A DNA stretch of 47,899 nt from assembly GCA_964443875.1 (NCBI GenBank), contig CAYUET010000020.1, positions 1 through 47,899 of the forward strand, written 5' to 3'. The stretch is from CAYUET01 sp964443875. Lineage in GTDB: Bacteria > Auribacterota > JAFGBW01. How positions within the stretch are numbered: position 1 is the first letter of the stretch; each line of letters begins with the position of its first letter. Of this stretch, positions 7,804 through 16,219 are shown piece by piece. A program made the translations under genes and the position numbers. The notes beneath the pieces were generated by a model, which made no database searches, was not told the origin of the DNA, and saw only the letters and a list, made by a program, of their open reading frames with translations.

Positions 7804-8496
7804 ATGTATCTTAAAATACTTATTTTTTTCTTTCCGATTCTCACTTATGGAATTTTTATTTTTTTGAAGTTCAAAGTTCCGGAAACCTATTTACCCCTGA
7901 TCCAGGAAGATTCCATTGTCGAAAATATGCAGGCCCTGTTTTATTTTCTGGCCCTGTTTCCCGCTTTTCTTCTTTCCGTCAAATTCCTGAAGAACAGAAT
8001 GTTTCTGCACGGAATCCTGTACATTCTTTTTTCTTCCGGTCTTTTATTTATTGCCCTCGAGGAAATCAGCTGGGGACAGCGAATCTTCAATATCGAAAGC
8101 TTTACGTGGTTCAGGCAAAACAACTGTCAGGATGAAATAACGCTGCATAATCTCAATCACATACAGCCTTTACTGCATGCCCTTTTCATCACCCTGGGGG
8201 CTTTTGGCTCATTTGCCTGGTGTTTCATGCGATTTATAAGAACAAAAATCAAAGCGGAAAACATTCTGAATTTTGTTGTTCCGGACTGGCATCTCAGTTC
8301 CTATTTCTTGTTTGTCCTCTTCATCTACGGTCTTTATGAATACCTTGGAAAACGACCCGCCTGGAATTTTGTTCTGAAGGGGGACCAGGAACCCCCCGAA
8401 CTTTTGCTGGCAATTGGATTTCTGATTTTTGCCGTAATCAATTACCGTAAATATGCAAAAATCTGCAGAAATCAAAAAACCTGTTCCCTCCGTTAA
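7804..8496 (+). CDS. Polytopic membrane protein of unknown function (EEISWGQR motif)
   Basis: This 230-residue protein has about six hydrophobic segments: ILIFFFPILTYGIFIFL, MQALFYFLALFPAFLLSV, LHGILYILFSSGLLFIALEE, ALFITLGAFGSFAWCFM, LSSYFLFVLFIYGLYEYL and LLLAIGFLIFAVINY. The motif ALEEISWGQRIF after the third segment, and the EDSIVENMQALF stretch before the second, recur in a family of uncharacterised bacterial membrane proteins that I recall but cannot name. ATG at 7804 is preferred over the in-frame TTG at 7792 because GAGG lies six bases upstream of it. It is a single gene between repeats. Confidence 0.75.
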   Translation: MYLKILIFFFPILTYGIFIFLKFKVPETYLPLIQEDSIVENMQALFYFLALFPAFLLSVKFLKNRMFLHGILYILFSSGLLFIALEEISWGQRIFNIESFTWFRQNNCQDEITLHNLNHIQPLLHALFITLGAFGSFAWCFMRFIRTKIKAENILNFVVPDWHLSSYFLFVLFIYGLYEYLGKRPAWNFVLKGDQEPPELLLAIGFLIFAVINYRKYAKICRNQKTCSLR

Positions 8497-8501
8497 TTCA
8501 G

Positions 8502-8592
8502 CCCGAATATTTGCCGCTTACGCGTATAATTCGGACTAAAGTCATTCCGAACAGACATAAGGAATCCAGATTTCTCGCTACCGCTCGAAATG
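8502..8592. repeat. Variant R1 hairpin followed by a CATTCC...GAAATGAC dispersed repeat
   Basis: 8502-8534 is a diverged reverse copy of the 34-nt R1 hairpin (CCCGAATATTTG...CGCTTACGCG). It runs into GTCATTCCGAAC...AGATTTCTCGCT...CGCTCGAAATGAC (about 8541-8592), a repeat whose relatives occur at 20234-20260 and near 24659-24690. Confidence 0.65.
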
Positions 8593-8731
8593 ACAAGCCG
8601 CAGAAAACTGCAGGGAATTAACCCCCATTGAGATTAAAGGCACGTCCCTTGGGCAGGGGTAATAACTTCATTTCAATTCTCTTTTGTAAAGTTTCTTGAG
8701 GTGGCCGCTGTGATTTGTTAAATTTCTTCGC

Positions 8732-8750
8732 TTAACGCAAGAGGCGTTAA
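8732..8750. other. Small hairpin upstream of the EFR1 gene
   Basis: TTAACGC and GCGTTAA pair around a 5-nt loop, followed on the plus strand by AAAAAC. It could be a weak terminator or a leader structure; it lies 40 bp before the EFR1 start. Confidence 0.4.
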
Positions 8751-8790
8751 AAACACCAAACATAATCAGGGCATGCTGAAAGGAAATAAG

Positions 8791-9573
8791 ATGAAAAATA
8801 TTATCTATTATTTTACAGGAACGGGAAATTCTCTGGCTATTGCCAAAGACATCAAAGCTCAATTGCCGGATGCTGAACTTGTGGAAATTAAAAAAGGTGT
8901 GCCGGCTGATCAGGAAATCCAGGCGGAAACACTAGGGATTGTTTACCCGGTTTACTGCTGGGGCCCGCCCCGGCTTGTGGCTGATTTTTTAAAGGGGCTT
9001 AAGGTTTCAAAGACGACCTATGTGTATTGCGTTGCGAGTTATGGCGGGCTATTGGGCTACAGCAATGTTTTTATCGAAAAGGTTCTGAAGGAAAAAGGCA
9101 TTCTTCTCTCTGCCGGGTTTGCCGTCAAAATGCCGGGGAATTTTATTCCCATGTATAATGTTCCCTCTGACAAAAAGATTGAAAAGATGTTTTCTGAAAA
9201 AAATAAGAAAGTGAACCAGATCGCTGAAATCGTAAAGAATAAGAAGGCCTTTACAATTGAGAAAAGCATGAGCTTTGTCGGCAAATTCCTTACCGCAAAG
9301 GTTTATCCAAACGGCATTCAGGATATGAAAAAATTCGGGGAAAAATTTTCTGTGGATGATTCGTGCAACGGCTGCGGCATCTGCAGTCAGATCTGCCCGA
9401 GTGCCAATATTGTCATGAAGGACAACAAGCCCCAGTGGCTTAAAGATTGTGAAGCCTGCCTCGCCTGCATTCACTGGTGCCCTCAAAAGGCCATTCAATC
9501 CGGAAAAAAGACTGAAGACAAAAAGCGCTATCACCACCCCTCGGTCAGCCTAAAAGAGATGATCAAACGTTGA
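8791..9573 (+). CDS. EFR1 family ferrodoxin (flavodoxin-like plus 2x[4Fe-4S])
   Basis: This is a 260-residue fusion of a flavodoxin-like domain and a bacterial two-cluster ferredoxin. The FMN-binding loop FTGTGNS is at residues 8-14 of MKNIIYYFTGTGNS, and VYPVYCWGPPRLVADFL belongs to the same fold. The C-terminal cluster motifs are CNGCGICSQICP and CEACLACIHWCP, each CxxCxxCxxxCP-like. Such proteins are low-potential electron carriers of anaerobes; the partner here is unknown. The ATG at 8791 has GGAAA upstream and starts the conserved fold; the ATG at 8773 would add six residues. The gene is monocistronic, with no related redox gene beside it. Confidence 0.88.
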   Translation: MKNIIYYFTGTGNSLAIAKDIKAQLPDAELVEIKKGVPADQEIQAETLGIVYPVYCWGPPRLVADFLKGLKVSKTTYVYCVASYGGLLGYSNVFIEKVLKEKGILLSAGFAVKMPGNFIPMYNVPSDKKIEKMFSEKNKKVNQIAEIVKNKKAFTIEKSMSFVGKFLTAKVYPNGIQDMKKFGEKFSVDDSCNGCGICSQICPSANIVMKDNKPQWLKDCEACLACIHWCPQKAIQSGKKTEDKKRYHHPSVSLKEMIKR

Positions 9574-9645
9574 AGACGAAATAATACCTGAACCTGACAG
9601 GAAAACGGCTAAATTTCTTCACGGCTTTTGCGGCTGATTTCACCT

Positions 9646-9707
9646 CTGTCATTCCGGGACTTGTCCCTCCATTGCATTGCGGGATAGGTAATCCCGGAAT
9701 CCATGCC
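9646..9707 (-). repeat. R3 dispersed palindromic repeat, long form
   Basis: Read on the minus strand it gives GGCATGGATTCCGGGATTACC...CAATGCAATGGAGGGACAAGTCCCGGAATGAC. Near-identical long forms lie at about 18093-18151 and 22009-22069. Confidence 0.8.
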
Positions 9708-9756
9708 TTTTTGTACCCTAACCCCGTTGCTACAGTGCAAGCCACACATTCTTTTT

Positions 9757-10332
9757 TTAAGGAATTATTTCACCCGTTAATTTTTTAAACTGCTTCTGTG
9801 CCTTTACTGGCTGCGGGTGTTCATTATTTTGTTCCCAGAGTGAAATTAAATGCTGCTTTTCAGAATCCCATTCAATCAGCCCTTTTTCGAGCCACAAATT
9901 AATAAGTTCAAGAGGGCTTACAATCGATGGAATGCTTTCTTTAAATTCCTGAAGTGCGAATTCTTTCAGCGCCCTGTCCCCGGAAGAAAGAGAGAAACGA
10001 TGAGCAGATGCACAGGCAATAAGCTTTCGGTCCTCACTGCTCAAATCAAAAAATTTGCCCGTTTTTTTATTCATCACTCCGGAGCGAATCAACGAAGTGA
10101 TTACATTCAGAATTTGATTTACCTTTTCTGAATTCGACTCACTTAAGGGGAGAGAACGAATATGCGTTCTTGATTCTTTTATCCAGGGGTACTTTGTTTT
10201 AAATTTTGTGGTTCTGACAATTTCTTCGTAAACATCCTGAATGGTCACGCACTCGAATCTTTCGTCCGAAAACATATCAGGAGCAATCTGGAGAAGCATG
10301 AGAATCGAAAAGGTGTCACATAAAACGTACAA
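9757..10332 (-). CDS. PIN-like ribonuclease domain protein, partner of Xre-ImmA
   Basis: This protein of about 190 residues has the spacing of PIN-domain acidic residues: an early Asp in YVLCDTFSILMLLQIAP, a Glu in VYEEIVRT, an Asp in SSEDRKLIACA and a late Asp in SLSSGDRALKEFA. PIN toxins cut RNA. I set the start at TTG 10332 because it follows TAAGGA by seven bases, begins directly with the PIN strand, and lies ten bases after the stop of the upstream gene. The longer TTG start at 10377 would overlap that gene and has no ribosome-binding site. The pairing with an Xre-ImmA gene (COG2856) matches known two-gene toxin-antitoxin-like modules; whether it is toxic is inferred. Confidence 0.75.
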   Translation of the reverse strand: MYVLCDTFSILMLLQIAPDMFSDERFECVTIQDVYEEIVRTTKFKTKYPWIKESRTHIRSLPLSESNSEKVNQILNVITSLIRSGVMNKKTGKFFDLSSEDRKLIACASAHRFSLSSGDRALKEFALQEFKESIPSIVSPLELINLWLEKGLIEWDSEKQHLISLWEQNNEHPQPVKAQKQFKKLTGEIIP

Positions 10333-10342
10333 GGGAGAATCC

Positions 10343-11458
10343 TTAACAGGTTCTCGAATGTAGTTTAATTTCTTCAACCACGGAAGTCACATCCATTGTG
10401 GTATCCAGCCCCAGCCATTCTCCGATTTTTCTGATCGACACCCCAGATTCAATATTGTTTTCCACCAGTTTCATAAAAAGCGGGGAAAGCCTATAGAGCA
10501 TACTGGTATAATACCTGGGGTTTGAGTCTTTAAATAAAAGATCCCTGCATGTTGGAAAATGTTTCGCAAGGTTGGTGGCTGCCCCACCTATGTTTAAATC
10601 TTCCGTGAGAGCTTTTTTGTTTCTGTCCTTGAGCATATAATATAGCCCAAAGAGAGAATGCCCGTTTTCTACTGACAAATCTTTTAACCTGTTAACCATC
10701 AAATCAGCTGATAAGCCTGTGATTATTTTTTCAGCCATATCCACATAAAAATCGGGAAATTGGGTGTATTTTGCTACCTTGTCGCAGAACTCTTCTTCCT
10801 CAAAGGTGTCTATAGCTGACAACTCCTCATCCCTGATGGCATGAACCGTCTCATGCAGGAGTTGAAAAATCAGATCCAGAATATTAGTGTCAACATTGAC
10901 GAAAACAACTCTTTGCTTAGAAATGCTCGTATAAAAAGCATAGGATTTTTTTGAGAGAAGCAGCGGAAATGACCGAAAAATAACGTAGATCTCCAGCCTT
11001 TCGAGCAGTCTGAAAGAATCCTCATACCCCATTACTTTTTGATCTCCCAGTCCCGCAAGCTGGCGCAAATGCGCTGCCAAAAGTCTGGCATTTTCATCAT
11101 TCCTTGTGGTTGTTCTCGCCACAGAGACAAAGGATAAAGCAGGTGCACATTTGAAGAGATTTAAATATTCATAAGCCATGTCCAGCGAAGCGGTCTGCAT
11201 TTCAGGCGTCACTTCCCTTTTTTTAATGGTTCTGTGGACAGGCACTTTTATTGACTGATCCTCAGCAACGGGAAAAAATATCTCTGGTTTAATCTTCAAA
11301 AGGAAACAAAGCTCCACCAGATGATGCCCGCGCGGAACCTTTCCGTTGATCCACGAATTAATCGCCTGTCGTGAAACCTTCAATTTTTCCGCAAGAGTCA
11401 GAATGTTGATTCCGGCCTCTTTCGCCTTTTGTTTAATAATGATACCGTTAAAGCTCAT
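10343..11458 (-). CDS. Xre HTH plus ImmA/IrrE metallopeptidase (COG2856)
   Basis: This 371-residue protein has an N-terminal Xre helix-turn-helix (LTLAEKLKVSRQAINSWINGKVP, about residues 20-43) and a zinc-peptidase domain with LLHETVHAI (H202, E203, H206) and a likely third ligand in the acidic EEEFCDKVA stretch near 221. ImmA/IrrE enzymes cleave repressors or act as antitoxin-like regulators. I chose ATG 11458: the upstream ATG at 11507-11509 overlaps the predicted -10 element, and CAGGAAAG lies before 11458. It heads an operon with the PIN gene (10 bp apart) and is divergent from the cyclase-NTPase operon, so it may regulate that promoter as well. Confidence 0.85.
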   Translation of the reverse strand: MSFNGIIIKQKAKEAGINILTLAEKLKVSRQAINSWINGKVPRGHHLVELCFLLKIKPEIFFPVAEDQSIKVPVHRTIKKREVTPEMQTASLDMAYEYLNLFKCAPALSFVSVARTTTRNDENARLLAAHLRQLAGLGDQKVMGYEDSFRLLERLEIYVIFRSFPLLLSKKSYAFYTSISKQRVVFVNVDTNILDLIFQLLHETVHAIRDEELSAIDTFEEEEFCDKVAKYTQFPDFYVDMAEKIITGLSADLMVNRLKDLSVENGHSLFGLYYMLKDRNKKALTEDLNIGGAATNLAKHFPTCRDLLFKDSNPRYYTSMLYRLSPLFMKLVENNIESGVSIRKIGEWLGLDTTMDVTSVVEEIKLHSRTC

Positions 11459-11507
11459 GATACGGTCTTTCCTGGACTTATGATGAATATAGTTTACTTT
11501 TGATTGC

Positions 11508-11537
11508 ATTATATGCTATAAACATCAAAAATGACAA
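11508..11537 (-). promoter_or_regulatory. Promoter of the Xre-ImmA/PIN operon
   Basis: On the minus strand TTGTCA (11532-11537) and a perfect TATAAT (11508-11513) are spaced by 18 bp. Transcription would start just inside the longest reading frame, supporting 11458 as the translation start. Confidence 0.7.
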
Positions 11538-11550
11538 CTATAATTTACAT
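11516..11550 (+). promoter_or_regulatory. Divergent -10 and direct repeats between the two island operons
   Basis: A plus-strand TATAAT (11539-11544) lies 32 bp before the cyclase-like gene and almost back to back with the minus-strand promoter. CTATAAACAT (11516-11525) and CTATAATTTACAT (11538-11550) start 22 bp apart, two helical turns, and flank the shared -35 region. They could be Xre operators controlling both directions. Confidence 0.45.
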
Positions 11551-11575
11551 ATTAAAATTAAATGGCTGATACAAT

Positions 11576-12316
11576 ATGACTTTGACAGATGAAAAATCAC
11601 CTGATGAAAAAATTGATAATGATCAGTCTGTTTTTATTTGGTTAGATATTTTAGGGTGGGCTAATGCGGTCGAAGATGATTTAAAATTTGAGGAATTAGC
11701 TAAACTTTTAACAGAATTTCAGTCATCTTTTTCTCATGTTGATGGTTGTGTGAAATCAAAAATTATCTCAGACGGTTTAATTTTACAAATTTCCGGATTG
11801 AGAAATGAAATTGATTATAAAAATTTAACGGAAATTTTTAATGCTATAGGAAAAAAACAATTCGATTTTATTTATAAAAATAAGCAATTTATCAGAGGAG
11901 GAATATCAGTCGGCAAAGTACACAAAACAAATCAGAATGATAAGAACGAAACATTTGTTAGTAACGGTCTCGCCAGAGCAGTAAAAAAAGAATCAAAACA
12001 TGTTCATTGGCCCATCATTGGAACTGATAGTGAAACAATTGAAAAAATCAGAAAAATATATAGCATTAATAATGATGAAGAAACATTTGGCTTAAAACAA
12101 TGTTTTAATAATGACGGGCAGGACGTTTTTTTTATCGATTATATTCCTAAGACAAATCCCCCTGAGTTTGTTAATTTGATAAAATCAAAAATTATAGAAT
12201 TTCGTGCCCCACTTGATCGAAAAATCAGAAATAAATACATTTGGCTATTACGACATTACCTTCAAAAATTTCCCAATGAGGAAATTCCAGATTTTTTACG
12301 CGGAATAATTATATGA
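11576..12316 (+). CDS. Class III nucleotide cyclase-like protein, first gene of the island operon
   Basis: I find no named family, but the 246 residues match a minimal class III cyclase fold when compared with the ordinary cyclase domain at 40894-42534 in this window. FIWLDILGW (D24) corresponds to the metal-binding strand of IIFCDIRGF. KSKIISDGLILQ (D66) corresponds to DNYMGDCIMAV, giving the second metal Asp. RGGISVGKV (107-115) corresponds to IGIGIHSGEV. FVSNGLARAVKKESK (127-141) corresponds to the TVIGSNVNISSRLCSVA stretch. Both catalytic Asp are present, so activity is plausible. No membrane segment or sensor domain is seen. The stop overlaps the next start by 4 bp (ATGA). AT-rich codon use differs from the flanking housekeeping genes. 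It resembles Pycsar cyclases in concept; product unknown. Confidence 0.65.
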   Translation: MTLTDEKSPDEKIDNDQSVFIWLDILGWANAVEDDLKFEELAKLLTEFQSSFSHVDGCVKSKIISDGLILQISGLRNEIDYKNLTEIFNAIGKKQFDFIYKNKQFIRGGISVGKVHKTNQNDKNETFVSNGLARAVKKESKHVHWPIIGTDSETIEKIRKIYSINNDEETFGLKQCFNNDGQDVFFIDYIPKTNPPEFVNLIKSKIIEFRAPLDRKIRNKYIWLLRHYLQKFPNEEIPDFLRGIII

Positions 12317-15300
12317 AGAAAATTAATTTAACACTCACAAAAGTTGCAGATAATAATCAAATAATTGAATATTCTCTAGACAAAGCAATAGAGGAGAACA
12401 ATCTTATCGTTATATTAGGGGCCCCAGGAAGTGGGAAATCTTCCATTCTTGAAAAATATCAAACTGAGCATGAAGCCACGGCTCAATTTTTGAAGATAAA
12501 AAAATTCTTACGCCTTGAACCAAAAATTATACAAGGAACAAAAATTTTATTATTAGATGGCCTTGACGAATACCGTAATACGGAAACAGATAAAACATTT
12601 GTTATTGATGAATTGGCTGCAAACATATCTCAACTCCAAGACATAAAAATTGTGATTGCTTGCCGGGAAATGGATTGGTTTGGAGATTACGATCAAAAAG
12701 CTCTTGAATATGCACTCAAAAATAACCCAGCGGTACTTCGATTGGAGCCATTGAATGCTAATCAAAAACAAAAAATGTCCGAATTATATGAAATAGCAGA
12801 TAAAAAGACTTTTTTTGATAAATTTGATCATTTTGGTTTTCTTGATAATCCCCAATTGTTTAAAATGGCAGTTGAAATATATAAACAAAATAAAGAACCA
12901 ATAAATTCAAAAAAAGAACTATTTGAATATTTCATAAAAAACTCAAGAGAATTTAATCAGGAAAATTTATTAAATAAAATTAATAATATTGAACCTGAAA
13001 AAAATCTAATAAACACAGGATACTTAGCCTTTTATTATTTTTTTACCGAAGTTGAAGAATTTGATGAAGCATTTATAGATAAAATAAGTTTGAAAGATGA
13101 AGGCTTTTCAAAAGACTCTCTTAATATAACGTTAAGCACAGCGATATTTAGAAATAAAAATTTTTCTCATAGAACGCTGGCAGAATTTTCATTCGCCTAT
13201 TTTATTGCTAATTACTTACTTAAACGACCAAATTCTATTTCCAAAGAAAGAATTAAGAACTTTCTTGTAACCAATAGCAGAGTTCCATCAGCAATTAGAG
13301 GCTGTTATGCATGGCTTTGTTCATTGACGGGTGATGATTTTTTTATAAATGAAGATCCATATTATCAAATAATTTATGGGGATAATTCTTGTTTTACTTT
13401 TGAACAAAAAAAGAAAGTTATTTCTGCTGTTAAACAATATTATGTAAACACTCCATATTTTTCAGTGTTTGATCAGACCAACAGTTTAAAAAATATTTAT
13501 CATGAAACTATGGATGACTTTCTAATAGAAGAATTAAATAAAAGTATTTCCATTAAGAATAACTATATCATTTTTATTATCGAGATTTTGACGTCCGCCT
13601 TGTCTTTAAGTTTAAAAATAAAAGCTTATATAGAAAAAACTATTAAAGATAATTCAATTGATTCATATCTACGAGCAAGGCTGATAGATTGTTTTCGTCC
13701 TGACATTAATAAACTGATGGAATTTTTGAATCTTATAAAAAGCAATGAATTAATAGACGATAAAAATGCCATAAAAGAAACATTATTGAAAATTTTATAC
13801 CCTGACCATATTTCTGCAGCCAAGATAGTGCCCTATTTAATGCTTTACTCGAAAAACAAAAAAGTAATTGGATATTGTCGTTATTTGAATATAACAAAAT
13901 ACGAAGATAAGCGCTCAATTATTGACGAAATTTTTAAACTTAGTAAGGCTGAAGGAGCAAAAAATTTAGATAATAATCTAGAAATGTTCATTAATGATTA
14001 TTTTGTTGAGACTTTACTTAAATATATGAATCCCTTTTCCGCCAAAGAGATTTTTGAAATTATTAAACATTTTAAACAGTATTACGGACGATATGAAAAG
14101 ATTGAATTTCGAACCTATAATACAATCCTTCAGGAACAATTAAAGAACCACGATCAAAAATTATCACAGCTAACAAATGAACTATTTGAGTTATACTTGG
14201 ATGAACTGATTTATTCAGAAAAAATCAGTTTATCCTTATGGCATTTTTCAGAATTCTTTAGCTTAAAAACACCTGATAATAAAACCAAAATCCTACTAAG
14301 TAGAATTCAATCTCAAAAAAGTTTTAGAGTCAATGAAGCCCTTTTTATCGAAGCGTATAATTATTCTGTTCCTGAAGATCTCCCTAAAATTCAAGAAACC
14401 GCAAAACAATATCAAATGGAACAGCTTCTTCAAAAATTATTAAATCCTCCAAAACCAGAATGGGAAATCGAACAAGAAAACCGTTCAAAAAAAGAAAAAG
14501 AAAAAATAAAAAAAATTTTAGAAGATAATGAAAATTACTTCAAAAAATATTCTGATGAGGAATTGATAAAAAATTTTAATGCAATGCGTTTTATAGCCGA
14601 ACAAATATATTTTAAAAAAAACAACGATGAATCTGTTACGGATATAACAAAAGAAACTTTTCTTCATTTAAAATCAATTCTTGCAAAGGTTATTTACGAC
14701 CCTTGTCTTTCTGATGCAAATCTAATAACACTGCAATCCCTCGCAAAAACAGCCCCAAAAGCAGAACGATATCTTGATATGGTTTACTATACCGCTTCAT
14801 GCCTTGAAACTGACACAAATGCATTTGAAAACATTTCTAATGATAACTTTCTAAAATATCTCTATTTGATTAATGTGATTCAGGGAAATATGTGTGATGT
14901 AATAAAAGGACAATTGATTGATTTCATCGAAAAAAAACCTGATTCAGCTAAAAATATTTTAATAGAATATATTAATTTATTACTTCAAGCTCATCTCAAA
15001 CACTGCCATTCAGCTATCCTAAAATATTTTAAATCAACCGATATCCCGATATCCCTCTTAAAATCATTTATCCTCATATTTGCTCCTTCTGAGGAAGGCA
15101 TAACAGATTGCCTTATAAAGAATTTTTTAAATGCATTTCATTTTAAAATCAAACTCAATGATCTAAATAAACTTAAAACAGTCACTACAAATGAAAAAAT
15201 TCTAATAATCATCAAAGCCCTAGAAACCTTCAAAACAGAAGCCAAACTTAATTTTACCCAAGATATGGCAATTGCAATTCATTCTTTAATCGATGAAAAA

Positions 15301-16173
15301 GAAAAAAAACAATTAACTTCACTAAATGATTCTAAATTAAAAGTAAGAATCATTGATTATATGATAAATTGTTTCAATGATAAAACATCATTAAAATTCA
15401 AAAGTGGCTTCCAATCTCCAAAAGATTCATGCGCCTCTTTTCTTAAAACAAAATCATTAGATTTATTGAATTTGTATGAACTCAAGGAACTTTTAGAATA
15501 TCATAAAAGTGAAACTGATATTTGGAATCTTCGAATAAAGGACAAAATTAGTATTTTAAAACAAAAGGATTCAGACCAAGAATTTAGTTATTTCAGTATC
15601 GACAAAATCCAAAATTTTATTTTTTCAAAAAAGATTGTTTCTCAAAAAGATTTTTTTATCGATATATGCGAAAAAATTGATGACTTCAAATCAATAATTG
15701 AAGCAAATTCGGATAACGATAAAGATCCGTTTTATAACTCAAATCTTACCTCTAAAAATGAAGAATCCTGCCGGGATGTTATATATCAAAGGTTAAAAGA
15801 CAAATATGGTTATACTTTAAATTTAACAAAGGAAAAATACGAGGCATATAACAGAGTTGATTTAAATGTCTCATATATTGAAAACAAAGATTTTAAAGTC
15901 CAGATTGAATGTAAAAAAGATTCCAATTCGAAAATACTGACTGGAATAAATCATCAGTTAATTGATAAATATTTATCCCAAATTAACGAATACGGGATTT
16001 ATTTAATTTTTTATTTTGAAGAACAATATCATTCTAAAGAAAAGTTAATAGAAGAGGTTGAGAAGACTATACCTCAAGATAAAAAAAACAAAATAAAGGT
16101 GATTTGTATTGATTTGACTTATGGGAAAAAGAGCCCGAAAAATAAAAAATCAAAATCCAAAAAAAACAAATAA
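12313..16173 (+). CDS. NACHT-like STAND NTPase with C-terminal PD-(D/E)xK nuclease domain
   Basis: This is a 1286-residue multidomain protein. Residues 30-130 carry a P-loop NTPase: Walker A GAPGSGKS (36-43), a NACHT-style Walker B LLLDGLDE (79-86) and an arginine sensor-like IVIACREMDW (R118). NACHT hallmarks continue with LDNPQLF and NFSHRTLAEFSFAYFIANYLL, the usual end of the winged-helix region. Residues ~350-1140 are helical and repeat-like with a very charged segment near 715-735, a likely sensor or scaffold. Residues 1150-1270 look like PD-(D/E)xK: an E near 1150, D1183 in NRVDLNV, then ECK at E1199-K1201 and a following helix HQLIDKY. A Lys-rich tail ends the protein. Avs-type proteins usually carry the nuclease at the N-terminus, so the order is reversed. 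It is translationally coupled to the cyclase-like gene. Confidence 0.8.
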   Translation: MKKINLTLTKVADNNQIIEYSLDKAIEENNLIVILGAPGSGKSSILEKYQTEHEATAQFLKIKKFLRLEPKIIQGTKILLLDGLDEYRNTETDKTFVIDELAANISQLQDIKIVIACREMDWFGDYDQKALEYALKNNPAVLRLEPLNANQKQKMSELYEIADKKTFFDKFDHFGFLDNPQLFKMAVEIYKQNKEPINSKKELFEYFIKNSREFNQENLLNKINNIEPEKNLINTGYLAFYYFFTEVEEFDEAFIDKISLKDEGFSKDSLNITLSTAIFRNKNFSHRTLAEFSFAYFIANYLLKRPNSISKERIKNFLVTNSRVPSAIRGCYAWLCSLTGDDFFINEDPYYQIIYGDNSCFTFEQKKKVISAVKQYYVNTPYFSVFDQTNSLKNIYHETMDDFLIEELNKSISIKNNYIIFIIEILTSALSLSLKIKAYIEKTIKDNSIDSYLRARLIDCFRPDINKLMEFLNLIKSNELIDDKNAIKETLLKILYPDHISAAKIVPYLMLYSKNKKVIGYCRYLNITKYEDKRSIIDEIFKLSKAEGAKNLDNNLEMFINDYFVETLLKYMNPFSAKEIFEIIKHFKQYYGRYEKIEFRTYNTILQEQLKNHDQKLSQLTNELFELYLDELIYSEKISLSLWHFSEFFSLKTPDNKTKILLSRIQSQKSFRVNEALFIEAYNYSVPEDLPKIQETAKQYQMEQLLQKLLNPPKPEWEIEQENRSKKEKEKIKKILEDNENYFKKYSDEELIKNFNAMRFIAEQIYFKKNNDESVTDITKETFLHLKSILAKVIYDPCLSDANLITLQSLAKTAPKAERYLDMVYYTASCLETDTNAFENISNDNFLKYLYLINVIQGNMCDVIKGQLIDFIEKKPDSAKNILIEYINLLLQAHLKHCHSAILKYFKSTDIPISLLKSFILIFAPSEEGITDCLIKNFLNAFHFKIKLNDLNKLKTVTTNEKILIIIKALETFKTEAKLNFTQDMAIAIHSLIDEKEKKQLTSLNDSKLKVRIIDYMINCFNDKTSLKFKSGFQSPKDSCASFLKTKSLDLLNLYELKELLEYHKSETDIWNLRIKDKISILKQKDSDQEFSYFSIDKIQNFIFSKKIVSQKDFFIDICEKIDDFKSIIEANSDNDKDPFYNSNLTSKNEESCRDVIYQRLKDKYGYTLNLTKEKYEAYNRVDLNVSYIENKDFKVQIECKKDSNSKILTGINHQLIDKYLSQINEYGIYLIFYFEEQYHSKEKLIEEVEKTIPQDKKNKIKVICIDLTYGKKSPKNKKSKSKKNK

Positions 16174-16219
16174 TATAGCCATACTCATCAACATACATCA
16201 CCTTATAAACATCACTGAA

